DNA of 20,196 nt from Alphaproteobacteria bacterium (GCA_017302755.1 JAFLCR010000014.1:1-20196); one strand, 5' to 3'; shown: positions 1 through 6,758, counted from the first letter of the stretch. The notes: generated by a model not told the origin, from the letters alone. Numbers and translations are program-made.

Positions 1-677
1 AGGCGTCTCGTGGTCGAAAAAAGAAGCGCCTTGCGATTCACGAAGGTGAAGCAAGCACCGTGCGGCTTATCTATCGCCTTTATTTAGAAGGCCATCAAGG
101 CCGGAACATGGGTTGTAAGGAGATTGGCAAGTACCTGACTGAAAAGGGTCTGCGTATGCGCGGGGGCGCGTGGAATACGCATAAGATTCATGATATTCTT
201 TCAGATACTCTGTATATGGGGGATTACTATTTCAATGTGGTGGACTCCAAAACAAAGCAAAAGCGTCCACCGGAGGAATGGGTAAGAACCAGCATTCCGC
301 CTATCATTGATGCAGAGCTATTTGAGCAAGTGCGGAAAAAGCGTGAACTACGTTCACCGGATCAAACCGCACCGCGTCAGCTTACCTCAAACACGCTCCT
401 GACTGGGCTGCTCTTTTGCGGGCATTGTGGTTCGGCGATGACGCTGGCTACAGGCAAAAGTGGCAAATACAAATATTACAAATGCACGCGCCGCATCAGC
501 CAGGGTAATCACGCTTGTGAAAGCGGCAATTTCCCTATGAAAAAGACGGATGAGCACATTCTTTTTAACGTTACTGATATGGTGTTCACGGATCACCGAT
601 TGAAAGAAATGATAGCGGCCTTAAAAACAATGCTCAGAGGGGGGCTGACAGCTACCAGAGCCGCATTAACGTCATGA
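1..677 (+). CDS. Large serine recombinase, middle part (5' end cut by window, 3' end lost to a frameshift)
   Basis: The frame is open from the first full codon at position 3, so the N-terminal catalytic resolvase domain lies outside the window. What is visible is the linker (basic GRKKKR stretch), the Recombinase domain (IYRLYLEG, then GCKEIGKYLTEKGL and WNTHKIHDILSDTLYMGDYYF), and a zinc ribbon with the CGHCG pair plus two later cysteines (KYYKCTRR and HACESG). These are the DNA-binding parts of large serine integrases, which catalyse site-specific integration and excision of phages and islands. The last ~17 residues before the stop at 675-677 do not look like the family. The expected coiled-coil sequence continues in another frame (next entry). 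Base composition is less GC-rich than the genes to the right, which fits acquired DNA. Confidence 0.85.
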   Translation, partial: ASRGRKKKRLAIHEGEASTVRLIYRLYLEGHQGRNMGCKEIGKYLTEKGLRMRGGAWNTHKIHDILSDTLYMGDYYFNVVDSKTKQKRPPEEWVRTSIPPIIDAELFEQVRKKRELRSPDQTAPRQLTSNTLLTGLLFCGHCGSAMTLATGKSGKYKYYKCTRRISQGNHACESGNFPMKKTDEHILFNVTDMVFTDHRLKEMIAALKTMLRGGLTATRAALTS

Positions 678-1111
678 ATCGGGAACTCAAGGAAAACGAA
701 CGCGCCCGGCTTAATTTCTTCGGAGCTGTAGAGAAAGGGATTATTGAGCTGGACGATGCTGCTGCCGCTCGTGCTCAAAGCCTGAAATCTGCTCGTGAAG
801 CATTATTGCTGGAACGTGCTCGGCTGGTGAGAGAACACAACCAGCCAATCAAGCAAATCAAAGCTAACGAAGTGGAACGCTTCGGCAAGGTTCTGCGTGA
901 AAAGCTGATGGTATGGGAATCACCTTTTGCCAAAAGCTACCTCAAACTGCTCGTGGATCAAATTACCATCACCGGTAAGCAAGCCACGCTCACAGGTTCC
1001 AAAGCAGCGATATTGGAAGCAATGGGGAAATCCTCCACCGGGACAGTGCCCAGCTCCATGGGAAAATGGCGCACCCTGAGCGATTCGAACGCCCGACCCT
1101 CAGATTCGTAG
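674..1111 (+). CDS. Serine recombinase C-terminal coiled-coil fragment, frame-shifted from the upstream part and running into tRNA-Arg
   Basis: This frame encodes a charged helical segment (NRELKENERARLNFFGAVEKG, then a long run rich in R, L and E) and the usual C-terminal part of large serine recombinases (SYLKLLVDQITITGKQATLTGS). Read upstream of the nominal ATG at 674, the same frame gives LKNNAQRGADSYQSRINVM, which continues the domain of the preceding entry. It is therefore the lost 3' end of one gene, not an independent gene. The change of frame lies between about 615 and 644, near an A5 run (623-627) and a G6 run (639-644). One extra A would restore the frame. The last ~14 codons and the TAG at 1109-1111 lie inside the tRNA-Arg gene on the other strand. 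The ATGA overlap at 674-677 could allow re-initiation, but I favour a disrupted gene or a base-calling error. Confidence 0.75.
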   Translation: MNRELKENERARLNFFGAVEKGIIELDDAAAARAQSLKSAREALLLERARLVREHNQPIKQIKANEVERFGKVLREKLMVWESPFAKSYLKLLVDQITITGKQATLTGSKAAILEAMGKSSTGTVPSSMGKWRTLSDSNARPSDS

Positions 1112-1143
1112 TCTGATGCTCTATCCAGCTGAGCTAAGGGTGC
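1067..1143 (-). tRNA. tRNA-Arg (anticodon ACG), CCA encoded
   Basis: Reverse-complement folding gives a complete 77-nt cloverleaf. The acceptor stem is GCACCCT/AGGGTGC, followed by discriminator G and an encoded CCA. The D arm is GCTCAGCTGGATAGAGC. The anticodon stem TCAGA/TCTGA carries loop CTACGAA with anticodon ACG. The T arm is GGGCG-TTCGAAT-CGCTC with one G-T pair. It decodes CGU/CGC/CGA once A34 is edited to inosine. Its 3' half is overlapped by the end of the recombinase reading frame on the opposite strand, typical of a tRNA used as an integration target. Confidence 0.96.
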
Positions 1144-1157
1144 GCATGGGAGCCCCG

Positions 1158-1185
1158 TTTATACCCAAGAAGGGTAATTTGACAA
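1158..1185 (-). promoter_or_regulatory. Sigma70-type promoter of tRNA-Arg
   Basis: On the minus strand TTGTCA (1180-1185) and TATAAA (1158-1163) are separated by 16 nt. Transcription is expected to begin about 7 nt past the -10 box (near 1151), a few bases before the mature 5' end at 1143. Confidence 0.7.
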
Positions 1186-1319
1186 CCCTAATCTGGGGCT
1201 TGGGGCACTGTGCCTGAATCGGAACAACGCCCCGAATAAAGTGTGACGGCTAAGCTTAGGGCTTTTCTTGCGGCGGGATGCTTCTTATACTGCCTTCCAG
1301 TGAATAAGAGGGAATGATC

Positions 1320-1697
1320 ATGAAGCACATCCGCCTCGTCTGCGCCGCCCTGATGGGGCTTTCCGCGCTGCCCGCAGCTGCCGAGCCCGTCGAGCCTGGA
1401 TATGGCCAGTTCGCGGCCCAGGAGGCCACGCGTCCGCTCATGGTGATCCGCTTCAATCAGCGCAACGTCTACTATCAGCGTCCCCTTTATAACGCTGCTT
1501 CGCGGGCCTTGCAGATCAAGCCGGACGTGGTGTTTTCCGTCATAGCCACTGGCCCTGACGAGAACGGCATCGGAAATCGTGGCGGCGAGGTGGTGCAGGC
1601 TCTGGCAGGCATGGGCATTCCTCAGCGCCAGATTCAGTATTCCGCCAAAATAGACCCCCAGGCCGCCAGCCCAGAGGTGCGGATTTTCGTTCGGTAA
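1320..1697 (+). CDS. Small exported protein of unknown function, possibly OmpA-like fold
   Basis: 125 residues. The N-terminus KHIRLVCAALMGLSALPAAA followed by EP is a clear Sec signal peptide with an AxA cleavage site, so the protein should be periplasmic or surface-associated. There is no lipobox. The mature part begins loosely, then alternates strand and helix: VIRFNQRNVYYQ, a helix YNAASRALQIKP, strand VVFSVIATGP, helix GGEVVQALAGMGIPQRQIQ, and a final strand PEVRIFV. The FxxxxV...A...P...G...N...V...L...G order resembles OmpA/MotB C-terminal domains, but the usual peptidoglycan-binding residues are not obvious, so this is only an inference from pattern. The start at 1320 is preferred over the ATG at 1314 because AGAGGGA (1307-1313) then sits 6 nt upstream. 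A TATACT box at 1286-1291 with a weak -35 may drive it. Confidence 0.75.
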   Translation: MKHIRLVCAALMGLSALPAAAEPVEPGYGQFAAQEATRPLMVIRFNQRNVYYQRPLYNAASRALQIKPDVVFSVIATGPDENGIGNRGGEVVQALAGMGIPQRQIQYSAKIDPQAASPEVRIFVR

Positions 1698-1732
1698 GGC
1701 GGATTTGAAGGCGTCAGCAATTGACGCACGCG

Positions 1733-1760
1733 AAAAAAGAGCCTTTTCAGGCTCTTTTTT
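1733..1760. terminator. Bidirectional rho-independent terminator
   Basis: AAAAAAGAGCC (1733-1743), loop TTTTCA, GGCTCTTTTTT (1750-1760). It is flanked by A and T runs, so it works on both strands. It lies between the convergent ends of the small exported protein (+) and rpmJ (-). Confidence 0.9.
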
Positions 1761-1780
1761 ATTTCCCGTATAGCCGAATA

Positions 1781-1906
1781 TTAACCCTGGCGGGCTTTGA
1801 AGCGGGGATTCGTCTTGTTGATGACGTAAGTACGGCCCTTGCGGCGAATGACACGGCAATTCTTGTCACGCTTCTTGGCGGATTTCAGCGAGCTGAGAAC
1901 TTTCAT
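1781..1906 (-). CDS. rpmJ: 50S ribosomal protein bL36 (L36)
   Basis: 41 codons on the minus strand beginning MKVLSSLKSAKKR and ending NPRFKARQG, with the conserved core RVIRRKGRTYVINKTNP. This is the alphaproteobacterial form of ribosomal large-subunit protein L36, which binds 23S rRNA near the peptidyl-transferase region. Only one cysteine is present (C17), so it is the zinc-independent type without the CxxC...C..H ribbon. A Shine-Dalgarno AAGGAA sits 7 nt before the ATG. It has its own promoter overlapping the end of the glycosyltransferase gene and a terminator just after its TAA. The gene stands alone, away from the ribosomal operons. Confidence 0.95.
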   Translation of the reverse strand: MKVLSSLKSAKKRDKNCRVIRRKGRTYVINKTNPRFKARQG

Positions 1907-1932
1907 AGACGTATTCCTTATAAGAAGCGGCT

Positions 1933-1961
1933 TTTTAAGCTGAAGATGCGGGGGTTGTCAA
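1933..1961 (-). promoter_or_regulatory. Sigma70-type promoter of rpmJ
   Basis: On the minus strand a consensus TTGACA (1956-1961) is separated by 17 nt from TTAAAA (1933-1938). It lies across the stop codon of the upstream glycosyltransferase gene, giving rpmJ independent expression with a leader of about 20 nt. Confidence 0.75.
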
Positions 1962-3779
1962 GAACCTGCTGACGCCGTGGGCGGTCTTATCCCAATAATG
2001 TGGTGCTACAATGAGTTGCCAGATGGCCCGGAAACTCGCGATGGAGTGAAGAATCCAGTAAAACGGGAAGCTCAGAATGGCCAGTTTCATGCCTTTCCAG
2101 CCCATGATTCTGGAGGATAAATAGGCAAAAACAATATGTTGTATGATGCTCGTGATCAGCACAGTGATGGCGGCCACTTTCAGCTCTGGCGGCAGCGGGG
2201 TGGCGGGGGCTGCCAGACCGAAGGCCCAGCCCAGCGTCAGCACCCAGAAGGCGGGGCCGAACAGGAAGATCAGGCACGGAGCGCCCACGAAGAGCTGGAT
2301 GCCCAGAAAGCCCATCAGCCCGGTGCGGCGCAGCAGCTTGCCGGGGCGGCGCATGTGGACGAGCCAGGTCTGGAGGTAGCCTTTAATCCACCGGCTGCGC
2401 TGGCGCAGCCAGGAGACGGTGTGGATGGGAGCCTCTTCCCAGGTGGTGGAGTCAAGCACGTCGGTGCGTTGGCCAAAGCCGGCGATGCGCAGACCCAGAT
2501 CGGCGTCTTCGGTAACGTTGTAGGGATCCCAGGCCATGAGCTCGCGGAGTTTGCCCGTAGGCATGTGGTTGCTCGTGCCGCCAAGCGGGATGGGGATGCC
2601 GAGCTGTTCCAGCCCCGGCAGGAAATAGCGGAACCAGATCGCGTATTCGAGTGAGAACCAACGGGTGAGCAGGTTTTCCTCGCGGTTATAATAATTGAGA
2701 CGTCCCTGGATGCAGGAGAGGCGGCCCTTTGCGGCGCGGAAAGCGCTTGCGGCTTTGCGCAGCTGGTCGGGTTCCGGGCGGTCTTCGGCGTCGTAGATGG
2801 TAAGGTAGTCGCCGCGCGCGAAGCGCAGTGCGTAGTTGAGCGCCTTGGGCTTGGTGCGCGGCTGGCTGGGCGGCACGCGGATGACCTCAAAGAAGTCCTC
2901 CGGCTTCGCGGCGCGGATGGCGTCCCAGGTGACGTCGTCGTCCTGCTCAATGATGAGTTTCACATCGAGCCGCGAGCGCGGGTAATCGAGCGCGCGGATG
3001 GCGGCGAGTAGCCCGGGGATGCTTTCCGCTTCTTTGTACATTGGGATGAGCAGGGTGTAGACGGGCAATTCCGCATCCTGCACGGGCGCAAGCGGAGGCG
3101 CGGGCCTGCGGGGCAGATGCGCGGCGATGAACAGCATGGTTTTGAAGGCGAGATGCACGCCGTAAAACACAGTGAGCGCCCACAAGCACGGGCCCATCCA
3201 GCCGGGGTTCATGGCGAGCAGCACGAACACGGTCGCGAGCAGCGCCACCGGGGCGAAGCGGTAATAGCGGGAGAAGATGCGTGTGCGCGCCGAAAGCGCC
3301 GGATGATTGTGCCACAGGCCGAGCCGTGCGTCGGCGTCGTCTTCCATCGCGAAGGCGCTGGCAACAGCGCGCTGGATGTCGCGCGGCGAGGTCTGGTGCA
3401 TGGCGATTCTTGAGCCATAACGCGATTCGGCCCAGGCTTTTGCCACGTCGGGCTGAACGGCGGCGAGGTGGAGGAGGCCGTCTTTCTTTTTCCAGGGCAG
3501 GCAGCCGTGCTTCAGGTAGGATTGCCGGTCAGCCGCGACCAGAAGTTCAGTTTCCGGAGGCTCACGGAGCAGGTCGGCAAAAGGCAGATTGCGCTGGTTG
3601 GCGAGAGCCCGGTGCAGCCGCAGTTGCGGCACATAACCTTCACCAATCAGGATGTCGCCCAGACGGCCACCGATGGCTTTTTGGATCTCCAGCGCGCGGT
3701 CGCGCTGCTCCGGGGCCAGGGAGCCGAGGCTCACCAGCAAATCGCCGATGGCTTTCTGCGCGCTCAGAATCTCACCCAT
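1935..3779 (-). CDS. Membrane glycosyltransferase family 2 with N-terminal MshEN-type (GspE-N) domain, NfrB-like
   Basis: 614 residues. Residues 10-33 and 39-62 form two 24-residue motifs with a 5-residue spacer, the layout of the MshEN c-di-GMP-binding domain; the second begins RLGDILIGEGY and ends ALANQ. Two membrane segments follow (about 177-192 and 200-221). A GT-A catalytic domain follows (about 238-470) with IEQDDD (277-282), DAED (330-333), TEDADLGLR (423-431) and QRSRW (460-464), the D,D,D,QxxRW signature of processive glycan synthases. Three or more C-terminal membrane segments end the protein (about 488-522, 535-557, 566-592), with WDKTAHG near the end. Its ATG lies inside the end of the barrel gene (16-nt overlap), so the two are probably translated together. 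The likely role is inner-membrane polymerisation or export of a surface glycan, possibly gated by c-di-GMP. The sugar substrate is unknown. Confidence 0.88.
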   Translation of the reverse strand: MGEILSAQKAIGDLLVSLGSLAPEQRDRALEIQKAIGGRLGDILIGEGYVPQLRLHRALANQRNLPFADLLREPPETELLVAADRQSYLKHGCLPWKKKDGLLHLAAVQPDVAKAWAESRYGSRIAMHQTSPRDIQRAVASAFAMEDDADARLGLWHNHPALSARTRIFSRYYRFAPVALLATVFVLLAMNPGWMGPCLWALTVFYGVHLAFKTMLFIAAHLPRRPAPPLAPVQDAELPVYTLLIPMYKEAESIPGLLAAIRALDYPRSRLDVKLIIEQDDDVTWDAIRAAKPEDFFEVIRVPPSQPRTKPKALNYALRFARGDYLTIYDAEDRPEPDQLRKAASAFRAAKGRLSCIQGRLNYYNREENLLTRWFSLEYAIWFRYFLPGLEQLGIPIPLGGTSNHMPTGKLRELMAWDPYNVTEDADLGLRIAGFGQRTDVLDSTTWEEAPIHTVSWLRQRSRWIKGYLQTWLVHMRRPGKLLRRTGLMGFLGIQLFVGAPCLIFLFGPAFWVLTLGWAFGLAAPATPLPPELKVAAITVLITSIIQHIVFAYLSSRIMGWKGMKLAILSFPFYWILHSIASFRAIWQLIVAPHYWDKTAHGVSRFLTTPASSA

Positions 3780-4603
3780 GTCGAAAAAATCAGCCCGGTG
3801 CCTTCGCCGGTGTTGCGGACATAGAGATCATGGAATACGCCCAGTTGCAGGGAGAGGGAGGGCGATACTTCGAACACAGCGGAAAGCTGCGCGGTGACAG
3901 TGCGGTAATCGCGATCGGTCGAAGGATCGGTGGGAAGGCTGGCGTAGTCGAGATCGAAGCTGTGCGTTACGAAAAGCTGCGTCAGGAGTAGGATTTTTGG
4001 GGCGGGGCGCAGGCCCAGCGTGCCTTCCAGATGCACCTGATCGCTGGCGTCACCGAAACGGTGGCGGTAGCCGGCCTCAAAGTTCACAAAGTCGCAGTCT
4101 GAGAGCAGGAAGAGCGCGCGGCCTGCCAGGAGGCGCATTTCCAATTCCGGGTCGTCGTTGCCGATGGCGGGTAGGTCATAACCTGCGCCCACGCGTGGAA
4201 GCTGCACCATCGGCTGCGCGGAAATAACCCACCCCTCAAGCTCGGCGATCTGCTTGCGCAGGTAGAGCGAAGCGTTGCCGATGCCATAATTCTCATCGTT
4301 CAGCCCCAAAGCGTTGCTCTGATGCACGTGCTGCGCGTTGAGCATCGCGCCGAGGGTGAGGGTGGGGGAATAGCCGTACTCGAGTTGGGTTTCGAGTGCG
4401 AGTTTATCGTAGTCCGGCGTGGAGAATTCATTGCCCGAGGCATCGGTGAAGCGATCGGCTTGAAAAGCCCTGAGGGTGGTGATGTTCAGGAATTCCTTTT
4501 CATCGAGCGTCCACGCACCAGCCAGCGCCCGAACAGGAAGAAGCAAAAACAGAAAAAGGCTTAAGCCGCTTAAGTACCGGGCGATGTCGCCACGGCACAG
4601 CAT
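3764..4603 (-). CDS. Outer-membrane beta-barrel protein (putative)
   Basis: 279 residues. A hydrophobic signal peptide (YLSGLSLFLFLLLPVRALAG) is followed by many short amphipathic strands with aromatic ends, such as LALETQLEYGYSPTLTLGAML and YRHRFGDA, and a C-terminal phenylalanine (IFSTWVRF) typical of BAM-assembled barrels. I do not recognise a specific family. It looks like the general barrel group often annotated as transporter or phenol-degradation-like. It starts one base after the atpF stop (TGA-T-ATG) with no Shine-Dalgarno, which suggests translational coupling to atpF. Its 3' end overlaps the glycosyltransferase gene. The pairing of an outer-membrane barrel with a MshEN-type glycosyltransferase suggests a glycan export or display pair, but this is inferred from position only. 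Confidence 0.8.
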   Translation of the reverse strand: MLCRGDIARYLSGLSLFLFLLLPVRALAGAWTLDEKEFLNITTLRAFQADRFTDASGNEFSTPDYDKLALETQLEYGYSPTLTLGAMLNAQHVHQSNALGLNDENYGIGNASLYLRKQIAELEGWVISAQPMVQLPRVGAGYDLPAIGNDDPELEMRLLAGRALFLLSDCDFVNFEAGYRHRFGDASDQVHLEGTLGLRPAPKILLLTQLFVTHSFDLDYASLPTDPSTDRDYRTVTAQLSAVFEVSPSLSLQLGVFHDLYVRNTGEGTGLIFSTWVRF

Positions 4604-4604
4604 A

Positions 4605-5150
4605 TCAGTGCAGCTTGGTTTCGATGTCGTTCGCTGCGTCGCTGATGAGCGTGTCGGCGATGTTGCCTTCAGAGAGCTGATCTTTCAAGAGAGACTGCGC
4701 CGCAGTGATCGCCACGGCCACGGTGTGCTCCTTGATTTCCTGGAGCGCCATCTTCTCGGCCTGGGCGATTTTCTGGCTTGCCATTTCCATGCGCTTCTTG
4801 AGCGTTTCTTCCAGGTTCACTTTCGCATCCTTGGTGATGCGGTCAGCTTCCTGCTTGGAGCGTTCAAGGATCTCCTCGGCTTCGCGCAGCACGTCCTTCT
4901 GGCGGGCGAGGTAGTAGTCAAGCACCGCCTGCGCTTCCTTGCGGAGCTTCTCGGCTTCGGCCAGCTCTTTGCCGATGCGCTCGGCGCGATTATCAAGGCC
5001 GTTGGTAATGATGCGCAGGATGGGCTTGAGGGCCAGCACCATAAAGATGACGAAGGAGACGCTCACCCAGAACGCGGGGTCGGCATAGAACGGTTCATGA
5101 TGCGCGGTTTCGGCGTGGGCCGTTTCGGTATGCGCGACAGTCTCTTCCAT
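4605..5150 (-). CDS. atpF: F0F1 ATP synthase subunit b
   Basis: 181 residues: a His/Thr/Glu-rich N-terminus, one membrane helix (about 26-46, AFWVSVSFVIFMVLALKPIL), then a long charged coiled coil (about 50-165, e.g. RIGKELAEAEKLRKEAQAVL). This is the peripheral stalk subunit that joins the membrane proton channel to F1 and resists rotor torque. Its 5' neighbour encodes the divergent b' subunit and ends 4 nt upstream. Alphaproteobacteria and photosynthetic bacteria use a b/b' heterodimer, which this arrangement fits. Of the two copies, this longer one is taken as b and the following one as b'. That assignment rests on length and gene order. Confidence 0.94.
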   Translation of the reverse strand: MEETVAHTETAHAETAHHEPFYADPAFWVSVSFVIFMVLALKPILRIITNGLDNRAERIGKELAEAEKLRKEAQAVLDYYLARQKDVLREAEEILERSKQEADRITKDAKVNLEETLKKRMEMASQKIAQAEKMALQEIKEHTVAVAITAAQSLLKDQLSEGNIADTLISDAANDIETKLH

Positions 5151-5154
5151 GGTT

Positions 5155-5640
5155 TTACCCTTGCGATACTTTCTCGATGACGGCGCGCACGGCTTTTTCT
5201 TCCGGCTCGCTCTTCGTGAGCTTAGAGACGATCTGCGAAGCGAGCTTCACGGAGACGGAGGAAAGTTCCTTAATAGCTTTCTTGCGCTCTTCCATGAGGC
5301 GCATTTCGGCCTCGTGGAGACGATCGCTGATCACGTCGTCGAGTTCCTGGTTGCGCACGATTTCTTCCGAAACCGCCGCTTTGTGACGCTCGGCAAGCAA
5401 GGCGCCTGCACGGGTTTGCGCCTCGTGCAGGGCTTGCTCGTAATGCTGCTTGGCTTGCTCCGCTTCCGTGCGCAGCGTTTCGGCCAGGGCGAGGTCGCCT
5501 TCGATCTTCTGCTGGCGGCCTTCCACGATCGCGGAAAGCTTGGGCAGGAAGAACGCTGATAGCAACCCGTACAGGAAGCACAGGCTGATCAGCAGCCAGA
5601 AAAGCTGGGAAGGAAAAGTGGAGAAGTCTAGCTGGGGCAT
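5155..5640 (-). CDS. atpG: F0F1 ATP synthase subunit b' (second b-type subunit)
   Basis: 161 residues beginning MPQLDFSTFPSQLFWLLISL. One membrane helix (about 11-33) leads into a long charged helix (LPKLSAIVEGRQQKIEGDL and onward to EKVSQG). The FPSQLFWL...F...LPKL...I...R pattern is typical of b' subunits. It forms the peripheral stalk together with subunit b. It lies 6 nt after the atpE stop and 4 nt before atpF. Some databases use atpF' or atpX for this gene. Confidence 0.94.
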   Translation of the reverse strand: MPQLDFSTFPSQLFWLLISLCFLYGLLSAFFLPKLSAIVEGRQQKIEGDLALAETLRTEAEQAKQHYEQALHEAQTRAGALLAERHKAAVSEEIVRNQELDDVISDRLHEAEMRLMEERKKAIKELSSVSVKLASQIVSKLTKSEPEEKAVRAVIEKVSQG

Positions 5641-5646
5641 CGCACC

Positions 5647-5874
5647 TTACACGGCGTAGATGAGCAGGAGGGCGAGCACCAGGCCGAACAGACCCATAGC
5701 TTCGGCCATGCCGGCGCCGACGTATACGTACTTCGCAAGCTTGGGCTCGGAAGCGGGGTTGCGGGCGATGCCGTTCAGCATGGCGGCGAAAATATGACCC
5801 ACGCCGATGCCGGCGCCGAGCATACCAAGCGCCATGAGGCCGGCGCCAACGAATTTGAGAGCTGCGTATTCCAT
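5647..5874 (-). CDS. atpE: F0F1 ATP synthase subunit c (proteolipid)
   Basis: 75 residues forming two membrane helices joined by a polar loop. The first helix holds the glycine-rich GAGIGVGHIFA. The loop has the conserved R38-N39-P40 (ARNP). The second helix holds the proton-binding carboxylate E58 in GMAEAMGLF. Several copies form the rotating c-ring that converts proton flow into rotation. The residues around E58 do not suggest sodium specificity, though this is a judgement by eye. It lies 21 nt after the atpB stop, and GGAAAAAAG before the ATG serves as a ribosome-binding site. Confidence 0.97.
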   Translation of the reverse strand: MEYAALKFVGAGLMALGMLGAGIGVGHIFAAMLNGIARNPASEPKLAKYVYVGAGMAEAMGLFGLVLALLLIYAV

Positions 5875-5895
5875 GATCTTTTTTCCTTGTTAGGG

Positions 5896-6639
5896 TTAAT
5901 GCAAATGGATGGCATCATTGAGATAGATGCAGGTCAGCACCGTGAAGATGTAGGCTTGCAGGATCGCAATGAAGATTTCGAAACCGGTGAGCGCCACGAG
6001 CAGCGCGAGCGGCGCCCAGCCGCCGAGGAAGCCGAGCATCACGACGAAGCCCGCGATCACCTTGAGCATGGTGTGGCCGGCCATCATGTTGGCGGCGAGA
6101 CGCACCGAGAGGCTCACGGGGCGCGCGAGGTAGGAGAAAAGCTCGATCAGGAACATCAGGGGCACCATGATCGCAGGCGTTCCCTTGGGCAGGAAGAAGC
6201 TGAAGAAGTGCAGACCGTGCTTGATGAGCGCGATGATCGTGACGCCCACGAACACGAAACCCGCCATCGCGAAGGTGACCGCAATGTGGCTGGTGACGGT
6301 GAAGCTGTACGGGATCATGCCGAACAGGTTGGCGAAGAGCACGAACATGAACAGCGTGAAAATCACCGGCATGTAGGCCATGCCTTCCTTGCCGGCATTA
6401 TCGCGGATGGTGGTCGCAATGAATTCGTAGGAGAGCTCCGCGAGCGACTGCAGGCGGCCAGGAACCGGGCCGGCCTTGCGCAGGGCGACCATCATGAACA
6501 GGGAAATCGTCATGATCGTCAGCACCATGAACAGCGAGGCGTTGGTGAAGCTGACATCATAGCCGGCCAGATGAAGCGGCGGCAGACCCTCAATGGGGCG
6601 GACTTCGAACTGCTGAAGAGGGCTATGACCTGCGGCCAC
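5896..6639 (-). CDS. atpB: F0F1 ATP synthase subunit a
   Basis: 247 residues with five to six membrane helices. The essential proton-channel arginine is R180 in PVSLSVRLAANMMAGH, with N184 and Q228 (ILQAY) at the positions of E. coli N214 and Q252. The residue equivalent to E. coli E219 is H189, and that equivalent to H245 is E221, the swapped acid/histidine pair seen in many non-enteric and mitochondrial subunits. The start is GTG at 6637-6639, chosen because AAGGAT lies 5 nt upstream. It is separated from atpI by an unusually long spacer of 119 bp, while the genes after it are tightly packed. Confidence 0.96.
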   Translation of the reverse strand: MAAGHSPLQQFEVRPIEGLPPLHLAGYDVSFTNASLFMVLTIMTISLFMMVALRKAGPVPGRLQSLAELSYEFIATTIRDNAGKEGMAYMPVIFTLFMFVLFANLFGMIPYSFTVTSHIAVTFAMAGFVFVGVTIIALIKHGLHFFSFFLPKGTPAIMVPLMFLIELFSYLARPVSLSVRLAANMMAGHTMLKVIAGFVVMLGFLGGWAPLALLVALTGFEIFIAILQAYIFTVLTCIYLNDAIHLH

Positions 6640-6727
6640 AAAGAATCCTTATGCTTACGTTTCGCTCAAGCGCTGCTCAAGGCTTAAGCTCCCAGTTGGT
6701 CGCTAGTCCTCGCACACGCTCGCCCGC

Positions 6728-6750
6728 AAACTGAAAAGATTACTCAGTTT
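6728..6750. other. Inverted repeat in the atpI-atpB spacer
   Basis: AAACTGA (6728-6734) and TCAGTTT (6744-6750) are perfect complements around a 9-nt loop. It lies just after the atpI stop in a 119-bp spacer that holds no recognisable gene. There is no U-run, so it is not a standard terminator. It could stabilise an RNA end or modulate expression between atpI and the rest of F0. Confidence 0.4.
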
Positions 6751-6758
6751 ACAGACAC

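Noticed and set aside
620..645. Programmed -1 ribosomal frameshift in the recombinase
   Set aside because: No X-XXY-YYZ heptamer in the right phase and no convincing downstream stem-loop or pseudoknot. A simple indel explains it better.
1188..1859. 223-codon minus-strand frame covering the small exported gene, the terminator and part of rpmJ
   Set aside because: It reads through a terminator hairpin and overlaps rpmJ in another frame. The exported gene on the plus strand has a signal peptide and Shine-Dalgarno.
5794..6687. Long plus-strand open frame (297 codons) opposite atpE/atpB
   Set aside because: It is His/Glu/Arg-rich shadow sequence antisense to clearly conserved ATP synthase genes, caused by codon bias in GC-rich DNA.
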